Origin: Oscillatoriaceae cyanobacterium M33_DOE_052
Lineage (GTDB): Bacteria; Cyanobacteriota; Cyanobacteriia; Cyanobacteriales; Laspinemataceae
NCBI GenBank assembly: GCA_015296065.1
Contig: DVDU01000305.1
Coordinates: 1 to 64,000, forward strand
DNA length: 64,000 bases
Direction of reading: 5' to 3'
Of the stretch, positions 10,685 through 19,997 are shown piece after piece. Made by a program: the position numbers and the translations under genes. Under the pieces are notes generated by a model, which was not told where the DNA came from, did no database searches, and saw nothing but the letters and a program-made list of their open reading frames with translations. Position 1 is the first letter of the stretch. The number at the start of each line of letters is the position of its first letter.

Positions 10685-13039
10685 ATGACTTTCACTCTGC
10701 AAATCCTGCACACATCCGACCAAGAGGCAGGCGTTGAAGCACTAGAAGATATCCTGCCTTTTTCCAGCGTCATCAACGCCCTGCGTTCTCAATTTCCTGA
10801 ACAAACCCTAGCTCTAACTTCAGGAGATTTATACATTCCCGGCCCGTTTTTTTTCGCCAGTAGCGATCCCGCACTGAGCGAGGTTATTGGTAAACCCGGT
10901 GCAGGACGAGCCGATATTGAAGTTAACAATGGCTTGTTCTTTGACGCCGCCACCTTCGGTAGCCATGAATTTGACCTTGGTACGGGTATCCTCGCCTCCT
11001 TGATTCCCGCAGACCCCGTTATCGAAGGAGTCTATAACTATCCGGGTGCTAAATTCCCATTTTTGAGTGCAAACCTCGACTTCAGCACCGATAGCAATTT
11101 AGCAAAATTCGTCGTGCCTGACGGACAGCCCCCCCAACCCAACAGCATTGCCAAAAGCACGGTGATGGAAGTGCAAGGGGAACCCATCGGGATTGTCGGG
11201 GCTACGACTCCTCTGCTGGGCAGCCTCTCGTCTCCTGGCAATGTGGGTATATCCCCCTCCGACCCCAACGATTTTGATGCTCTGGCGGCCACTATTCAAG
11301 CCTCGATCGATGCCCTCACCGCCCAAGGCATTAACAAAATTATTCTGTTATCCCACATGAGAGACCTGAGTATCGACCAGGAACTTGCCTCTCGCCTGCG
11401 GGATGTAGATGTGATTGTGGCGGGGGGATCTAATGATATATTGGCGGATGCTACTGACCGCCTGCGAGTCGGAGACACGGCGGAAGGTCTCTACCCCATC
11501 CTCACAACCTCCGCCACCGGGCAACCCGTTGCTATTGTTAATACTAAGGGCAACTATCAGTATGTGGGGCGCTTGGTCGCCGACTTCGATGATAATGGGG
11601 TTCTAATTCCCTCAAGCATTGACCCCAATATCAGTGGAGCTTTTGCTACGGACGCAACAGGGGTGATCGAGACGGGAAACGTCCCACCCAATGAGGAATT
11701 ATCGGCAGGCTTGGCTGTGGGACAACTTTCCATTGTTCCTAAAGACGGGAATACCTTTGGGCGCAGCGAGGTATTTCTCAATGGCGACACCAGCGATGTC
11801 CGCACCCAAGAAACCAATCTGGGTAATCTCGGCGCTGATGCTAATTTGTTTGCGGCTCGTCAAGTCGATCCCAGTGTGGTGATCTCAATTAAAAATGGGG
11901 GGAGTATCCGCTACTCCATCGGGGCCATCAGTAGCGAGGGTGAAAAAACTCCACCGATCGCCAATTCTATTGCTGGGAAGGAAGCGGGACAAGTTTCCCA
12001 ACTCGATATTGAAAACGTGATGCGATTCAATAACGAGTTAACTATGCTGACCCTAACGGCATCGCAACTGCAACAAGTAATTGAGCATGGCTTGGAGAAA
12101 ACAGCAGCCGGGGTCACTCCGGGTCAGTTTCCACAAGTAGGGGGGATGGCGTTTAGCTTCGATCCGACTTTGCCCGTAGGACAGCGCCTGCGTTCTCTCG
12201 CGGTGCGAGATGAATCGGGCAGTGTTACTGATATTGTGGTGGAAAATGGTCAGTTAGTCGGCGACCCGAACCGCTCTTTCCGTACTGTCACTCTGAAATT
12301 CTTGGCAGAGGGAGGCGATGGCTATCCTTTCCCAGACTTTGCCGCTACCTCTAACCCCGTCAGCCTTGCACCAGCAGGCTCGGATTCGGCTTTTACTACC
12401 CCTGGTCGGGAGCAAAAGGCGGTGGCGGATTATCTGGCGGCGATCGGCTCGTTCACTCAGGCGGATGTGCCAGCAGCCCAAGACGATCGCATTCAAAACC
12501 TGACGGTCCGCAGCGATACGGCCCTAGCCTCGGAGTTCTTTAACTTAAATCAGACCGATAATGTCTTTACAGTGGCGTTAGGACTATTGGCGGGGCGGTT
12601 GGGTGGTTTGCGATCGCTCGATGGTAACGATGTGGTCACGGGTTCCGCCAATGCTAACATCATCAACGGTAATCGCGGCAACGACACTATTTCCGGCGCC
12701 GGTGGTGACGATACTCTGTTCGGGGGTAAAGACAACGACATTCTCGATGGCGGCGAAGGCAACGATATCCTTTTCGGGGATTTAGGTAGCGACATCTTAA
12801 CGGGTGGTTCCGGTAGGGATACTTTTGTCTTGCGCTCTGGTGGGGGTGGCGATGTGGTGACGGACTTTGAGAATGGGGTTGATTTCTTGGGATTGCGAGA
12901 TGGCTTAACTTTCGCCCAACTTTCGATTACCCAAGGCTCGGCGGGAACGTTCATCTCTTTTGGTGAAGAAGTTCTCGTCACCCTCAATGGCGTTTCATCT
13001 AACTTAGTTGCGGCTGAGAGTTTCAGCGCGATCGCATAA
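10685..13039 (+). CDS. Metallophosphatase / 5'-nucleotidase-like protein with C-terminal RTX calcium-binding repeats
   Basis: Probably a secreted phosphoesterase. Residues 1-300 are a calcineurin-like metallophosphoesterase: LHTSDQEAG, SGDLYIPGPFF and GSHEFDLG stand where canonical family members have NDxHG, GD and GNHE, so the metal site is a variant. The 5'-nucleotidase C-terminal domain follows (DANLFAARQVD, GGSIRYSIG). The last 130 residues carry GGxGxDxx RTX nonapeptides (GGAGDDTLFGG, GGEGNDILFG and GGSGRDTFVL), which bind calcium and go with type I export; accordingly there is no N-terminal signal peptide. The ATG at 10685 is preferred over an upstream extension. A role in phosphate scavenging is inferred from family only. 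Confidence 0.85.
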   Translation: MTFTLQILHTSDQEAGVEALEDILPFSSVINALRSQFPEQTLALTSGDLYIPGPFFFASSDPALSEVIGKPGAGRADIEVNNGLFFDAATFGSHEFDLGTGILASLIPADPVIEGVYNYPGAKFPFLSANLDFSTDSNLAKFVVPDGQPPQPNSIAKSTVMEVQGEPIGIVGATTPLLGSLSSPGNVGISPSDPNDFDALAATIQASIDALTAQGINKIILLSHMRDLSIDQELASRLRDVDVIVAGGSNDILADATDRLRVGDTAEGLYPILTTSATGQPVAIVNTKGNYQYVGRLVADFDDNGVLIPSSIDPNISGAFATDATGVIETGNVPPNEELSAGLAVGQLSIVPKDGNTFGRSEVFLNGDTSDVRTQETNLGNLGADANLFAARQVDPSVVISIKNGGSIRYSIGAISSEGEKTPPIANSIAGKEAGQVSQLDIENVMRFNNELTMLTLTASQLQQVIEHGLEKTAAGVTPGQFPQVGGMAFSFDPTLPVGQRLRSLAVRDESGSVTDIVVENGQLVGDPNRSFRTVTLKFLAEGGDGYPFPDFAATSNPVSLAPAGSDSAFTTPGREQKAVADYLAAIGSFTQADVPAAQDDRIQNLTVRSDTALASEFFNLNQTDNVFTVALGLLAGRLGGLRSLDGNDVVTGSANANIINGNRGNDTISGAGGDDTLFGGKDNDILDGGEGNDILFGDLGSDILTGGSGRDTFVLRSGGGGDVVTDFENGVDFLGLRDGLTFAQLSITQGSAGTFISFGEEVLVTLNGVSSNLVAAESFSAIA

Positions 13040-13096
13040 GCCCACATGAGCGCGTCTTGGAGGCCAACGACTTTGCTTTCTTTCAGGGAATTGGGC

Positions 13097-13156
13097 CATG
13101 TTTGTAGTTGGGCTAAAGCCCTTCCGGATTGGGCTAAAGCCCAACTACAAACATTC
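13097..13156. repeat. GGGCTAAAGCCC palindromic repeat pair
   Basis: Two inverted GGGCTAAAGCCC cores within TTTGTAGTTGGGC and its complement, same family as at 6330. Confidence 0.8.
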
Positions 13157-13159
13157 TGA

Positions 13160-13385
13160 ACCAGGGGACCATCTCCCCATCTCCCCATCTCCCCGTCTCC
13201 AAACTCTGATAATATATACCTATCGGTCATTTGTCCTTTGTCATTGGTCATTTGTCATTTGTCATTTGTCCTTTGTCCAAGAGTCCTTTGTCCTTTGTCC
13301 AAGAGTCCTTTGTCAAGTGACAAGGGACAAGGGACAAGTGACAAGAAACAAGGGACAAGTGACCAGTGACCAGTGACCAGTGACA
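13160..13385. repeat. Heptamer repeat field (CCCCATCT, then TTTGTCC/TTTGTCA, then its complement)
   Basis: First CTCCCCAT units, then about a dozen TTTGTCC, TTTGTCA or TTGGTCA heptamers, then GGACAAGTGACAAG units in the opposite sense. Transcribed, the two halves would form a long imperfect hairpin. These resemble the STRR heptamers described in filamentous cyanobacteria. The field ends 24 bases before psb34. Confidence 0.9.
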
Positions 13386-13408
13386 AAATACTAATTGAGG
13401 TGATACTC

Positions 13409-13585
13409 ATGCCCTATACTCAAGATAACGGACTGCTCAATAACTTTGCCAAAGAGCCCAAAATGTACACTGCCCAACCCATGAGCAGTAGTGAAAAACG
13501 CAATTCTCTGGTACTGGTTATTTTAGGTAGCGTTTTAGTTATTGGTTTAATCTCTGTGGCCTTTTTAGCTACCCAAATTAGTTAA
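13409..13585 (+). CDS. psb34: Photosystem II assembly protein Psb34-like, one TM helix
   Basis: A 58-residue protein: a soluble N-terminal stretch with LNNFAKEPKMYTAQPM, then one hydrophobic helix (LVLVILGSVLVIGLISVAFLA). Psb34 (Ssl1498 in Synechocystis) binds CP47 during photosystem II assembly and shares its N-terminal motif with high-light-inducible proteins. The hli gene at 50259 in this window has the matching LNNFAIEPKMY. The ATG at 13409 is preceded by GAGGTGA. An upstream in-frame ATG reads through heptamer repeats and is rejected. Identification is from the motif and the layout. Confidence 0.8.
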   Translation: MPYTQDNGLLNNFAKEPKMYTAQPMSSSEKRNSLVLVILGSVLVIGLISVAFLATQIS

Positions 13586-13587
13586 CA

Positions 13588-13698
13588 TTAGTTTGTCCTT
13601 TGTCCTTTGTCCTTTGTCCTTTGTCACTTGTCAAATAAAATTTTATTTGTCATCCATAAAGTCACACAAATGACATCACAAAGGACAGGACAAATGAC
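13588..13698. repeat. Heptamer repeats downstream of psb34
   Basis: Five TTTGTCC units at about 13591-13625, and the inverted form (AAAGGACAGGACAAATGAC) at about 13679-13698, just after the stop of the minus-strand gene. The pair could act as a shared terminator for the two convergent genes. Confidence 0.75.
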
Positions 13699-13701
13699 CA
13701 A

Positions 13702-14238
13702 TTAGTTACCCCGATTTAACCAGATATCGCCTCCCGGTAACTGGGATAAATATTCATCCATGATGGCGGGTAATTCTTTGGCGGAATAATTGTAAGTGAG
13801 GTGAAGAAACTTTACCGCCGTTTGTATGATAGTGGTTTTATCTAACATTGATGCTAGGTGGGCGCGGCTATATTTGCCGTTCAGGACTTCATCGCTAGCG
13901 TCAGCGATGGCAGATTCGATAATTTCTTCTTCTAGCAAATGCTGCCATTCTTCGCCATTGATATAAAATGAAGTTTTATTGTCTTTTAGGTTGTATTTCT
14001 TGATTTCTCGGATAGCGTTTCTAATCGAACTTGCCCAAGAATTTGTCAATCGTTGCTCTACTTGATTTTTAATTAGATGAATGATTAAGATGGCCAGATA
14101 AGATTGGATTCTGGCTAAAATTGCCTGTTTGCTCATGGATTCCAGTTCTTCTACGATTTCCAAAGCCTCGGCGTAGCGTCCCTCAATGAGGCAGGTTTTT
14201 AAATCGATTAATTCTTGGGTCATTGGCTGAACCTCCAA
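13702..14238 (-). CDS. DUF29-like protein, 178 aa
   Basis: An all-helical soluble protein. The segment with ILIIHLIKNQVEQRLTNSWASSIRNAIREI matches the layout of DUF29 proteins, in which a helix with a conserved LxHLxKW-like run is followed by a Trp-Arg-x-Ile-Arg stretch. DUF29 proteins are frequent in cyanobacteria, often in many copies, with unknown function. Two possible starts exist: an ATG at 14238, and MTQELIDL five codons later. Stands alone. The DUF29 call is by pattern memory only. Confidence 0.6.
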   Translation of the reverse strand: MEVQPMTQELIDLKTCLIEGRYAEALEIVEELESMSKQAILARIQSYLAILIIHLIKNQVEQRLTNSWASSIRNAIREIKKYNLKDNKTSFYINGEEWQHLLEEEIIESAIADASDEVLNGKYSRAHLASMLDKTTIIQTAVKFLHLTYNYSAKELPAIMDEYLSQLPGGDIWLNRGN

Positions 14239-14768
14239 TTTATCTGAATAAGTATCATAGCAGAATAATGGGAAAGGTAGGGCATTTGGGCTGGGTTGGT
14301 TGCGATTAGGGCTGGTTTTTGTGCAGGGGTTGAGGTTGAGAAGAAACCTGGTGGGGGGAAATAGAAGTGTTGCTGTGGGTGCATGAATGGTTTTTCCGGG
14401 TGAAAGCTGATGGCTGGGGAAGTTGTCTGGTGAGGGATTTACAAATAAAGGGAGCTAAAATTTAAGTAGGACGAGAGGGAGTTTGTCCTGTAGTTCGCTA
14501 AATATGGCTTCTGGGGAGAAATGGCGAAGAGGGCCGCGATGTCTGACGACGATCGACCCGCAAAATCTCCTGAACCACAGTAACGGGATTTGAAAAATCT
14601 ATTATTTGCAACTATCAGCAGTGGGTTTGGGTGCAATATCTCAAATGACTTGTGGCTATGGCTGAGAGACTCGGAGTGTCAGCTTGGTTGAGCCGGAGAG
14701 CTGGAAAATGCAGCTTAGGTGTGTGGGCTCGTCTGAGTTAGGTAGTGTTATCAGAAAATAGTATTAGT
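14239..14768. other. Intergenic region, no recognisable gene
   Basis: About 500 bases of mixed composition between divergent genes. A minus-strand frame of 65 codons (14439-14636) has no family character. No repeat field, tRNA or clear promoter was seen. Confidence 0.4.
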
Positions 14769-16916
14769 ATGTTGTTACAGGAAATTCCGCCAGCAAAAAA
14801 TTTGGGATCTAATAGGCAGATCTACGAAAGGCTCAAACAAGCTCTGGAACTGGGCTTGCGCCGCCAGATTTTTTTGGCGGTCTGCGATGACTTGCGCCTT
14901 TCTTATCGGCTGGCAACTGGCTTGGCAAGGGATTTGGGGACTGCGGATGGTATAGAACCGGCTGTGAGCTATCCCCGGTTGGTCAGTTTGGAGTTGATGG
15001 ATGGCCGCAACCGACAATATACTACGAAGGAAACTAATCTCATCCCGCAGATAGAGCAGTGGTTGGGGGAAAACCCGCCGCCAAAGCGGTTTGGTGCTAC
15101 TTGTTTTCAGGTGTTGGGGGTGGAGGGGTTAACGAGGCAAAGTACGGGGGCGCAGTGGTCTTTTCTGAGTGAGTTAAGGGAAATTGACCGTAGTGTGCGC
15201 GAATGGGATTACAGTTTGTTGCTGTGGTTGCCTAGACCTTGGTGTAATTCGATCGCCCGTAACGCCCCAGAGTTTTGGCGCAGTCGTACAGGAGTATTTG
15301 AATTTGAAGGGGAACCCACACCCACAAAGAAGACGGGGAGTGTGGGAAGTGTGGGGAGTGTGGGAAGTGTGGGAAGTGTGGGGAGTGTGGGAAGTGTGGG
15401 AAGTGTGGGAAGTGTGGGAAGTGTGGGAAGTGTGGGGAGTGTGGGAAGCAATATTCTCCCCCATCCTCCCTCTCTCCCCTCCCCTCCCACCCCTTCCCGT
15501 CCCCCCGTCTCCCCGTCTCCCCTGCGGCGGTTGGTGGAAAGCAGCTTGGGGCAACTATCCGGGGGCGAGGTTCAGGAGCAGGCTTTGGCAATTTTAGGGC
15601 GCATTGAGGTATTAGAGGCGCAGTCTCACCATGAGGCGGCGGAGTTGGGCAATGCTTATCTGAGTTTAGGGAATTTGTATCGGGATGTGATTAGCTCTGG
15701 GGGCAGTTCTGGGGAATGTTTGGAGGTAGCTATTGCTGCTTATGAGCGGGTATTGCAGCTTTTGGACAGGGAACCGCCGTCGCCCCAGATGGAGGCTAAT
15801 GTAAATCTCTGGGCTGATTTAGGGAATGATGTGGGCAATTTCTATTGGATGCTTTCCCGCTTTCGCGCTAATGATGTTGATAAAATATCTTGTTTAGATC
15901 TGAGTGCTAAGACTTATGAAAAAGCGTTAGATAAAGTTAAATTAAATAACCGATTTTCTGCCCAGGGGACAATTGAAAATAACTTGGGTACGGTTTTCGG
16001 GGAGTTAGCGCGGTATCGGGAACCGGTAGCTAATTTAGAGCGGAGTATCGCGGCTTACAAAGAGGCTTTGCTGATTCGGCAGGCTGAACTAGAGACGGCG
16101 ATTCTCAGTCCCAGCGGCACTCCAGAAATGCACCATAGTGCGGCCAAGGCATATGCGGCGACGCAGAATAATTTGGGGACGGCGTATTGGAATTTGGCTC
16201 AGCATGGGGAGCCGGTGGCGCATCTCCAGGCGGCGATCGCGGCTTACAAAGAGGCTTTGGAATTTTATCAACCCAAAGAGCAGCCCCTAGATTATGGGAT
16301 GATTCATAATAATTTGGGCACAGCTTACTGGAATTTGTCCCAATATGAAGAGACGAAAGAAAATTTGTTGTTGGCCATAGGGGCTTATCAGGTGGCGCTG
16401 ATGTACCGCACTGCCAAAGTTGCGCCCTCCCAAAGTGCTGCCACTCATAATAACTTAGGCACGGCTTATTCCCATTTGGCGAAAATCTCTCAAGATGAAC
16501 CCGCCTTGCGGCTGCAGTTCTTCGCGGAAGCAGTCGCCGCTTACACCAATGCTATTGATATCGCCGCCACCATTCACCAGAGTGCCACGAATGGCAAAAC
16601 GCTGCCCCCTCTAGCTTTTGATATCTTTGCGGCCCATAACAATCTGGGTTTAGCTCACTATCACCTCGCCACGGAGACACCAGAGGATAGTCTGGACAAA
16701 CCCAGCCGCCAAAGCCATTTGGAAGCGGCTTTACACCACCATGTGCAAGCCTACACCGGTTGGAGCGAGCAAAAATCGGAGTTTTCTAAAACCGCCTTTG
16801 GCTACTTGCTGCAAACTATCCGTGGTTTTTACAGCCAATTGGGCATTCAGGGTCAATCTCGGGCTCTGTCTGGAGTCCCTGGACACCTGCTGCCAGAAAT
16901 TATGAGCCGCTTGTAG
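14769..16916 (+). CDS. Tetratricopeptide-repeat protein with an internal Gly-Ser-Val repeat
   Basis: A cytoplasmic protein of about 715 residues. Residues 1-175 form a domain beginning MLLQEIPPAKNLGSN, with LGLRRQIFLAVCDDL. A low-complexity stretch follows: about a dozen Gly-Ser-Val units, then a Pro/Ser-rich linker. The C-terminal 400 residues are TPR-like helical pairs with recurring NNLGTAYWNL, HLQAAIAAYKEAL and NNLGLAHYHL, forming a protein-interaction scaffold. The ATG at 14769 is chosen; a GTG eight codons upstream is also possible. Similar cyanobacterial proteins exist, but their partner is unknown. The Gly-Ser-Val tract comes from a 9-bp DNA repeat and was probably gained recently. 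Confidence 0.75.
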   Translation: MLLQEIPPAKNLGSNRQIYERLKQALELGLRRQIFLAVCDDLRLSYRLATGLARDLGTADGIEPAVSYPRLVSLELMDGRNRQYTTKETNLIPQIEQWLGENPPPKRFGATCFQVLGVEGLTRQSTGAQWSFLSELREIDRSVREWDYSLLLWLPRPWCNSIARNAPEFWRSRTGVFEFEGEPTPTKKTGSVGSVGSVGSVGSVGSVGSVGSVGSVGSVGSVGSVGSNILPHPPSLPSPPTPSRPPVSPSPLRRLVESSLGQLSGGEVQEQALAILGRIEVLEAQSHHEAAELGNAYLSLGNLYRDVISSGGSSGECLEVAIAAYERVLQLLDREPPSPQMEANVNLWADLGNDVGNFYWMLSRFRANDVDKISCLDLSAKTYEKALDKVKLNNRFSAQGTIENNLGTVFGELARYREPVANLERSIAAYKEALLIRQAELETAILSPSGTPEMHHSAAKAYAATQNNLGTAYWNLAQHGEPVAHLQAAIAAYKEALEFYQPKEQPLDYGMIHNNLGTAYWNLSQYEETKENLLLAIGAYQVALMYRTAKVAPSQSAATHNNLGTAYSHLAKISQDEPALRLQFFAEAVAAYTNAIDIAATIHQSATNGKTLPPLAFDIFAAHNNLGLAHYHLATETPEDSLDKPSRQSHLEAALHHHVQAYTGWSEQKSEFSKTAFGYLLQTIRGFYSQLGIQGQSRALSGVPGHLLPEIMSRL
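15335..15450. repeat. 9-bp tandem repeat (GTGTGGGAA / GTGTGGGGA) inside the TPR gene
   Basis: About twelve 9-bp units in frame, encoding Gly-Ser-Val. Same unit, opposite orientation, as the Thr-Pro-His tract in thiO-thiG. Confidence 0.95.
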
Positions 16917-17072
16917 GCAATATGGTATCAACGATAAAGACACAAAGATCACAAAGCGGTAAGATAATACCAGAGGCGAAAAGGTCTTCCCCTGCCCCCC
17001 TTCGATAGGCTCTGGGCGCAGCCTGCCCCTCCTGCCCCGGAGCCTCCTCTCCAACACCGACTATGTTAATAA

Positions 17073-19745
17073 ATGTTAAGTACAGAAATTGACCCGAAAA
17101 CCGTGTTTCCTTTCGCTCTGGATGATTTCCAGAACCAGGCGATCGATGCTTTAAATGCGGGCAAATCCGTGGTGGTGTGCGCCCCTACGGGTAGCGGTAA
17201 AACCCTCATCGGCGAGTATGCCATTCACCGCGCCTTGTACAGCGGGGGGCGGGTGTTCTACACCACTCCCCTAAAAGCCTTGTCTAACCAAAAGTTTCGC
17301 GACTTCCGCCACCAGTTCGGCGCGGAAAAGGTGGGACTGCTCACGGGAGATTCATCGATAAATCGCGAAGCTGCCGTATTGGTGATGACCACGGAGATTT
17401 TCCGCAATATGCTTTATGGGACGGCGATCGGGGCTGTGGGCACTTCCCTTGATGGGGTGGAGGCGGTGGTACTGGATGAGTGCCATTATATGAACGATCG
17501 GCAACGGGGCACAGTTTGGGAAGAATCCATCATCTATTGTCCCCCAGAAATTCAGGTAGTAGCCCTCTCGGCCACTGTGGCCAACAGCCAGCAACTCACA
17601 GACTGGATTTGCCGCGTCCACGGCCCAACAGAGCTGATTTACTCAGAATACCGCCCCGTTCCCCTGCAATATCATTTCTGTAGCACTAAAGGACTCTTTG
17701 CCCTCCTCGACGGCAAAGGCCAGAAAATCAATCCCAAGCTGAAGGCGCTCTCCCGAGGTCGCAAAGGCAGAGAAGATGCCCCCAGCTTGACTTTTGTGAT
17801 GACACAGCTCTGGCAAAAAGACATGCTCCCGGCCATCTATTTTATTTTCAGCCGTCGGGGTTGCGATAAGTCTGTCGAAGACCTGTTATCACAGGATGTC
17901 AATCTGGTTAACGATCGCGAAGCGCGCCTGATCGAGGCCAGAGTCGAAGAATTTTTAGCGGCTAACCCGGAATTAGCCCGCGCCAGTCAGGTGCGCCCAG
18001 TGCTGCGGGGGATCGCCTCCCATCACGCCGGAATTCTCCCCACTTGGAAAGCGTTTGTGGAGGAATTGTTCCAAGATGGCTTAATTAAGGTGGTTTTTGC
18101 CACAGAAACTCTGGCGGCGGGGATTAATATGCCAGCGCGGACAACGGTGATTTCTAGTTTGTCTAAGCGCACTGATGATGGTCATCGTCTGCTCACCGCA
18201 TCCGAGTTTCTCCAAATGGCGGGCCGCGCCGGTCGTCGGGGGATGGATAAAGTCGGCCATTTGGTGACGCTACAAACCCGGTTTGAAGGGGCAAAAGAGG
18301 CAGCTTTTTTGGCTACTGCTGGTGCTGACCCCCTGGTGAGCCAGTTTACCCCCACCTATGGGATGGTGCTAAATTTGCTGCAAACTCACAATTTGGAAGA
18401 GACCAAGGAGCTGGTAGAGTCGAGTTTTGGGCAGTATTTGGCGACTTTGCAGGTGGCGGATAAAATTGCCGCGATCGAGGAAAGCTCCCGCCGCAACGAG
18501 CAACTGTTGCACCAGTTGAGTAATGTAGATGATGGCATTTGCCGGGACTATGAGCAAAAGAGCCATCGCCTCAAAGAAGCCAACCGCTTCCTCAAAACCG
18601 CCGAAACCAATGCCTTAGAAGCCAGCGCCGCCGCCGCCGTTCTCGCCATCCCCGTGGCACAACCGGGAGACGTACTCAGCCTCAAAGGCCCGAACGTCCA
18701 CAGTCGCGCTCCCATCAGCGCCGTCCTTGTTCAAAAACTCCCCGGCTCGGGACAATTTCCCTACCTCGTCTGTTTGGGACAAGATAACCGCTGGTATGTG
18801 GTCAGCAGCAGTGATGTGGTGGCTACCAGCACGAGCAAAGTCAACTGGGGCACCGCTGGAGCCCCCCCTATTCCCGATGAACTCATCCCTAAACCTGGTC
18901 AACACCGCCAAGGCAAGCCGGAAACGGCCAAAATTGCGGCTCTGTTACCTTCCCTTCCCAGTCCTCTGGAAACTGACTCGGAAGTGCTGGCCCAGCAGCA
19001 GCGGGTGGCGGCTTTGGAGGCGCAGCTAGAGGCGCACCCGATCCACCAGTGGGGCGACCCCAGCACTCTGCTGAAACGCCAGCGCAAAGCGGAAGAGCTA
19101 CAGGAGGAAATCAGCAAAAATCGGGAAAAGGTGGCGCGTTATTTGGGCCGTTACTGGGAAGAGTTTCTCGATTTAATTCAGGTTCTGGTAGAAATTGGTG
19201 GTCTTGTACCTACTGGGGAAAACGATACTCTCCAATTTTCCGTGTCGGAGATGGGAGAAAGTGTGGCTGCCATTCGTGGTGATAATGAGCTGTGGTTGGG
19301 GTTGGCGCTGATGTCTGGTTGGTTAGAGCGTCTCGACCCCCACCAGTTTGCTGCCGTTTGTGCGGCTTTGGTGACGGAGGTTTCCCGTCCGAATACTTGG
19401 ACGCGCTATGAGTTGTCAGAAGAGGTCGATCGGGTATTGAGCGGTTTACAAGGCATCCGCCGCAAGCTGTTCCAGGTGCAACACCGTCACGATGTGGCCC
19501 TCCCAGTGTGGTTAGAGCGGGATTTAATCGCGATCGTGGAACAGTGGGCCTTGGGGGTGGAGTGGTTTGCCCTCTGCGCCGAAACCAGTTTAGATGAAGG
19601 CGATGTGGTGCGCATCCTCCGCCGCACTCTCGACTTTCTCTCCCAAATTCCCCACGTCCCCCATATTTCTGATGACGTGCGCGCCAACGCCTATCGGGCA
19701 ATGGCTCTCATCGATCGCTTCCCAGTGAATGAAACTCTGGAGTGA
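17073..19745 (+). CDS. Ski2/Mtr4-type DEAD/DEAH-box RNA helicase
   Basis: An 890-residue ATP-dependent helicase of superfamily 2. Walker A is PTGSGKT at about residues 39-45. The DExH box is DECH at about residues 135-138. SAT (ALSATVANS) and the motif VI region QMAGRAGRRGMDKVG are present. The C-terminal third carries the DSHCT-like helical domain of Mtr4/Ski2. Cyanobacteria commonly have one such protein, presumed to act in RNA turnover or remodelling; the substrate is not visible from sequence. The ATG at 17073 opens MLSTEIDPKTVFPFALDDFQ, with the Q-motif-like start just after. About 155 bases separate it from the TPR gene. Confidence 0.92.
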   Translation: MLSTEIDPKTVFPFALDDFQNQAIDALNAGKSVVVCAPTGSGKTLIGEYAIHRALYSGGRVFYTTPLKALSNQKFRDFRHQFGAEKVGLLTGDSSINREAAVLVMTTEIFRNMLYGTAIGAVGTSLDGVEAVVLDECHYMNDRQRGTVWEESIIYCPPEIQVVALSATVANSQQLTDWICRVHGPTELIYSEYRPVPLQYHFCSTKGLFALLDGKGQKINPKLKALSRGRKGREDAPSLTFVMTQLWQKDMLPAIYFIFSRRGCDKSVEDLLSQDVNLVNDREARLIEARVEEFLAANPELARASQVRPVLRGIASHHAGILPTWKAFVEELFQDGLIKVVFATETLAAGINMPARTTVISSLSKRTDDGHRLLTASEFLQMAGRAGRRGMDKVGHLVTLQTRFEGAKEAAFLATAGADPLVSQFTPTYGMVLNLLQTHNLEETKELVESSFGQYLATLQVADKIAAIEESSRRNEQLLHQLSNVDDGICRDYEQKSHRLKEANRFLKTAETNALEASAAAAVLAIPVAQPGDVLSLKGPNVHSRAPISAVLVQKLPGSGQFPYLVCLGQDNRWYVVSSSDVVATSTSKVNWGTAGAPPIPDELIPKPGQHRQGKPETAKIAALLPSLPSPLETDSEVLAQQQRVAALEAQLEAHPIHQWGDPSTLLKRQRKAEELQEEISKNREKVARYLGRYWEEFLDLIQVLVEIGGLVPTGENDTLQFSVSEMGESVAAIRGDNELWLGLALMSGWLERLDPHQFAAVCAALVTEVSRPNTWTRYELSEEVDRVLSGLQGIRRKLFQVQHRHDVALPVWLERDLIAIVEQWALGVEWFALCAETSLDEGDVVRILRRTLDFLSQIPHVPHISDDVRANAYRAMALIDRFPVNETLE

Positions 19746-19997
19746 ATTTGGGCAAAAGTCCTTTGTCCTTTGTCCTTTGTCATTTGCAAGGGACAAGGGA
19801 CAAGGGACAAGTGATCAAGGACAAATTTGGAATAAATTGTTAATTTTTGCCCAACTGCGTATATTGAACATTTACGGGTCTGAAATTAGCGTACAATTCT
19901 AGTCACGGCATGAAGGAATGGATTTTCGTTTCTGTTGCGTAGAGGAACGGCGAAAATTGTTTTTTCATGCAGATTGAATTTGGCTAGAGGCGTCATT
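19746..19997. repeat. Heptamer repeats and upstream region of the zinc-ribbon gene
   Basis: TTTGTCC units at about 19757-19780, then inverted GGGACAA units to about 19830, a potential hairpin terminator for the helicase gene. The remaining 165 bases are AT-rich leader. Confidence 0.75.

Noticed and set aside
15174-15597. Four overlapping frames over the TPR gene repeat
   Set aside because: Shadow frames of the 9-bp tandem; they read as HTSHTS, FPHFPH, LPTLPT or VWEVWE.
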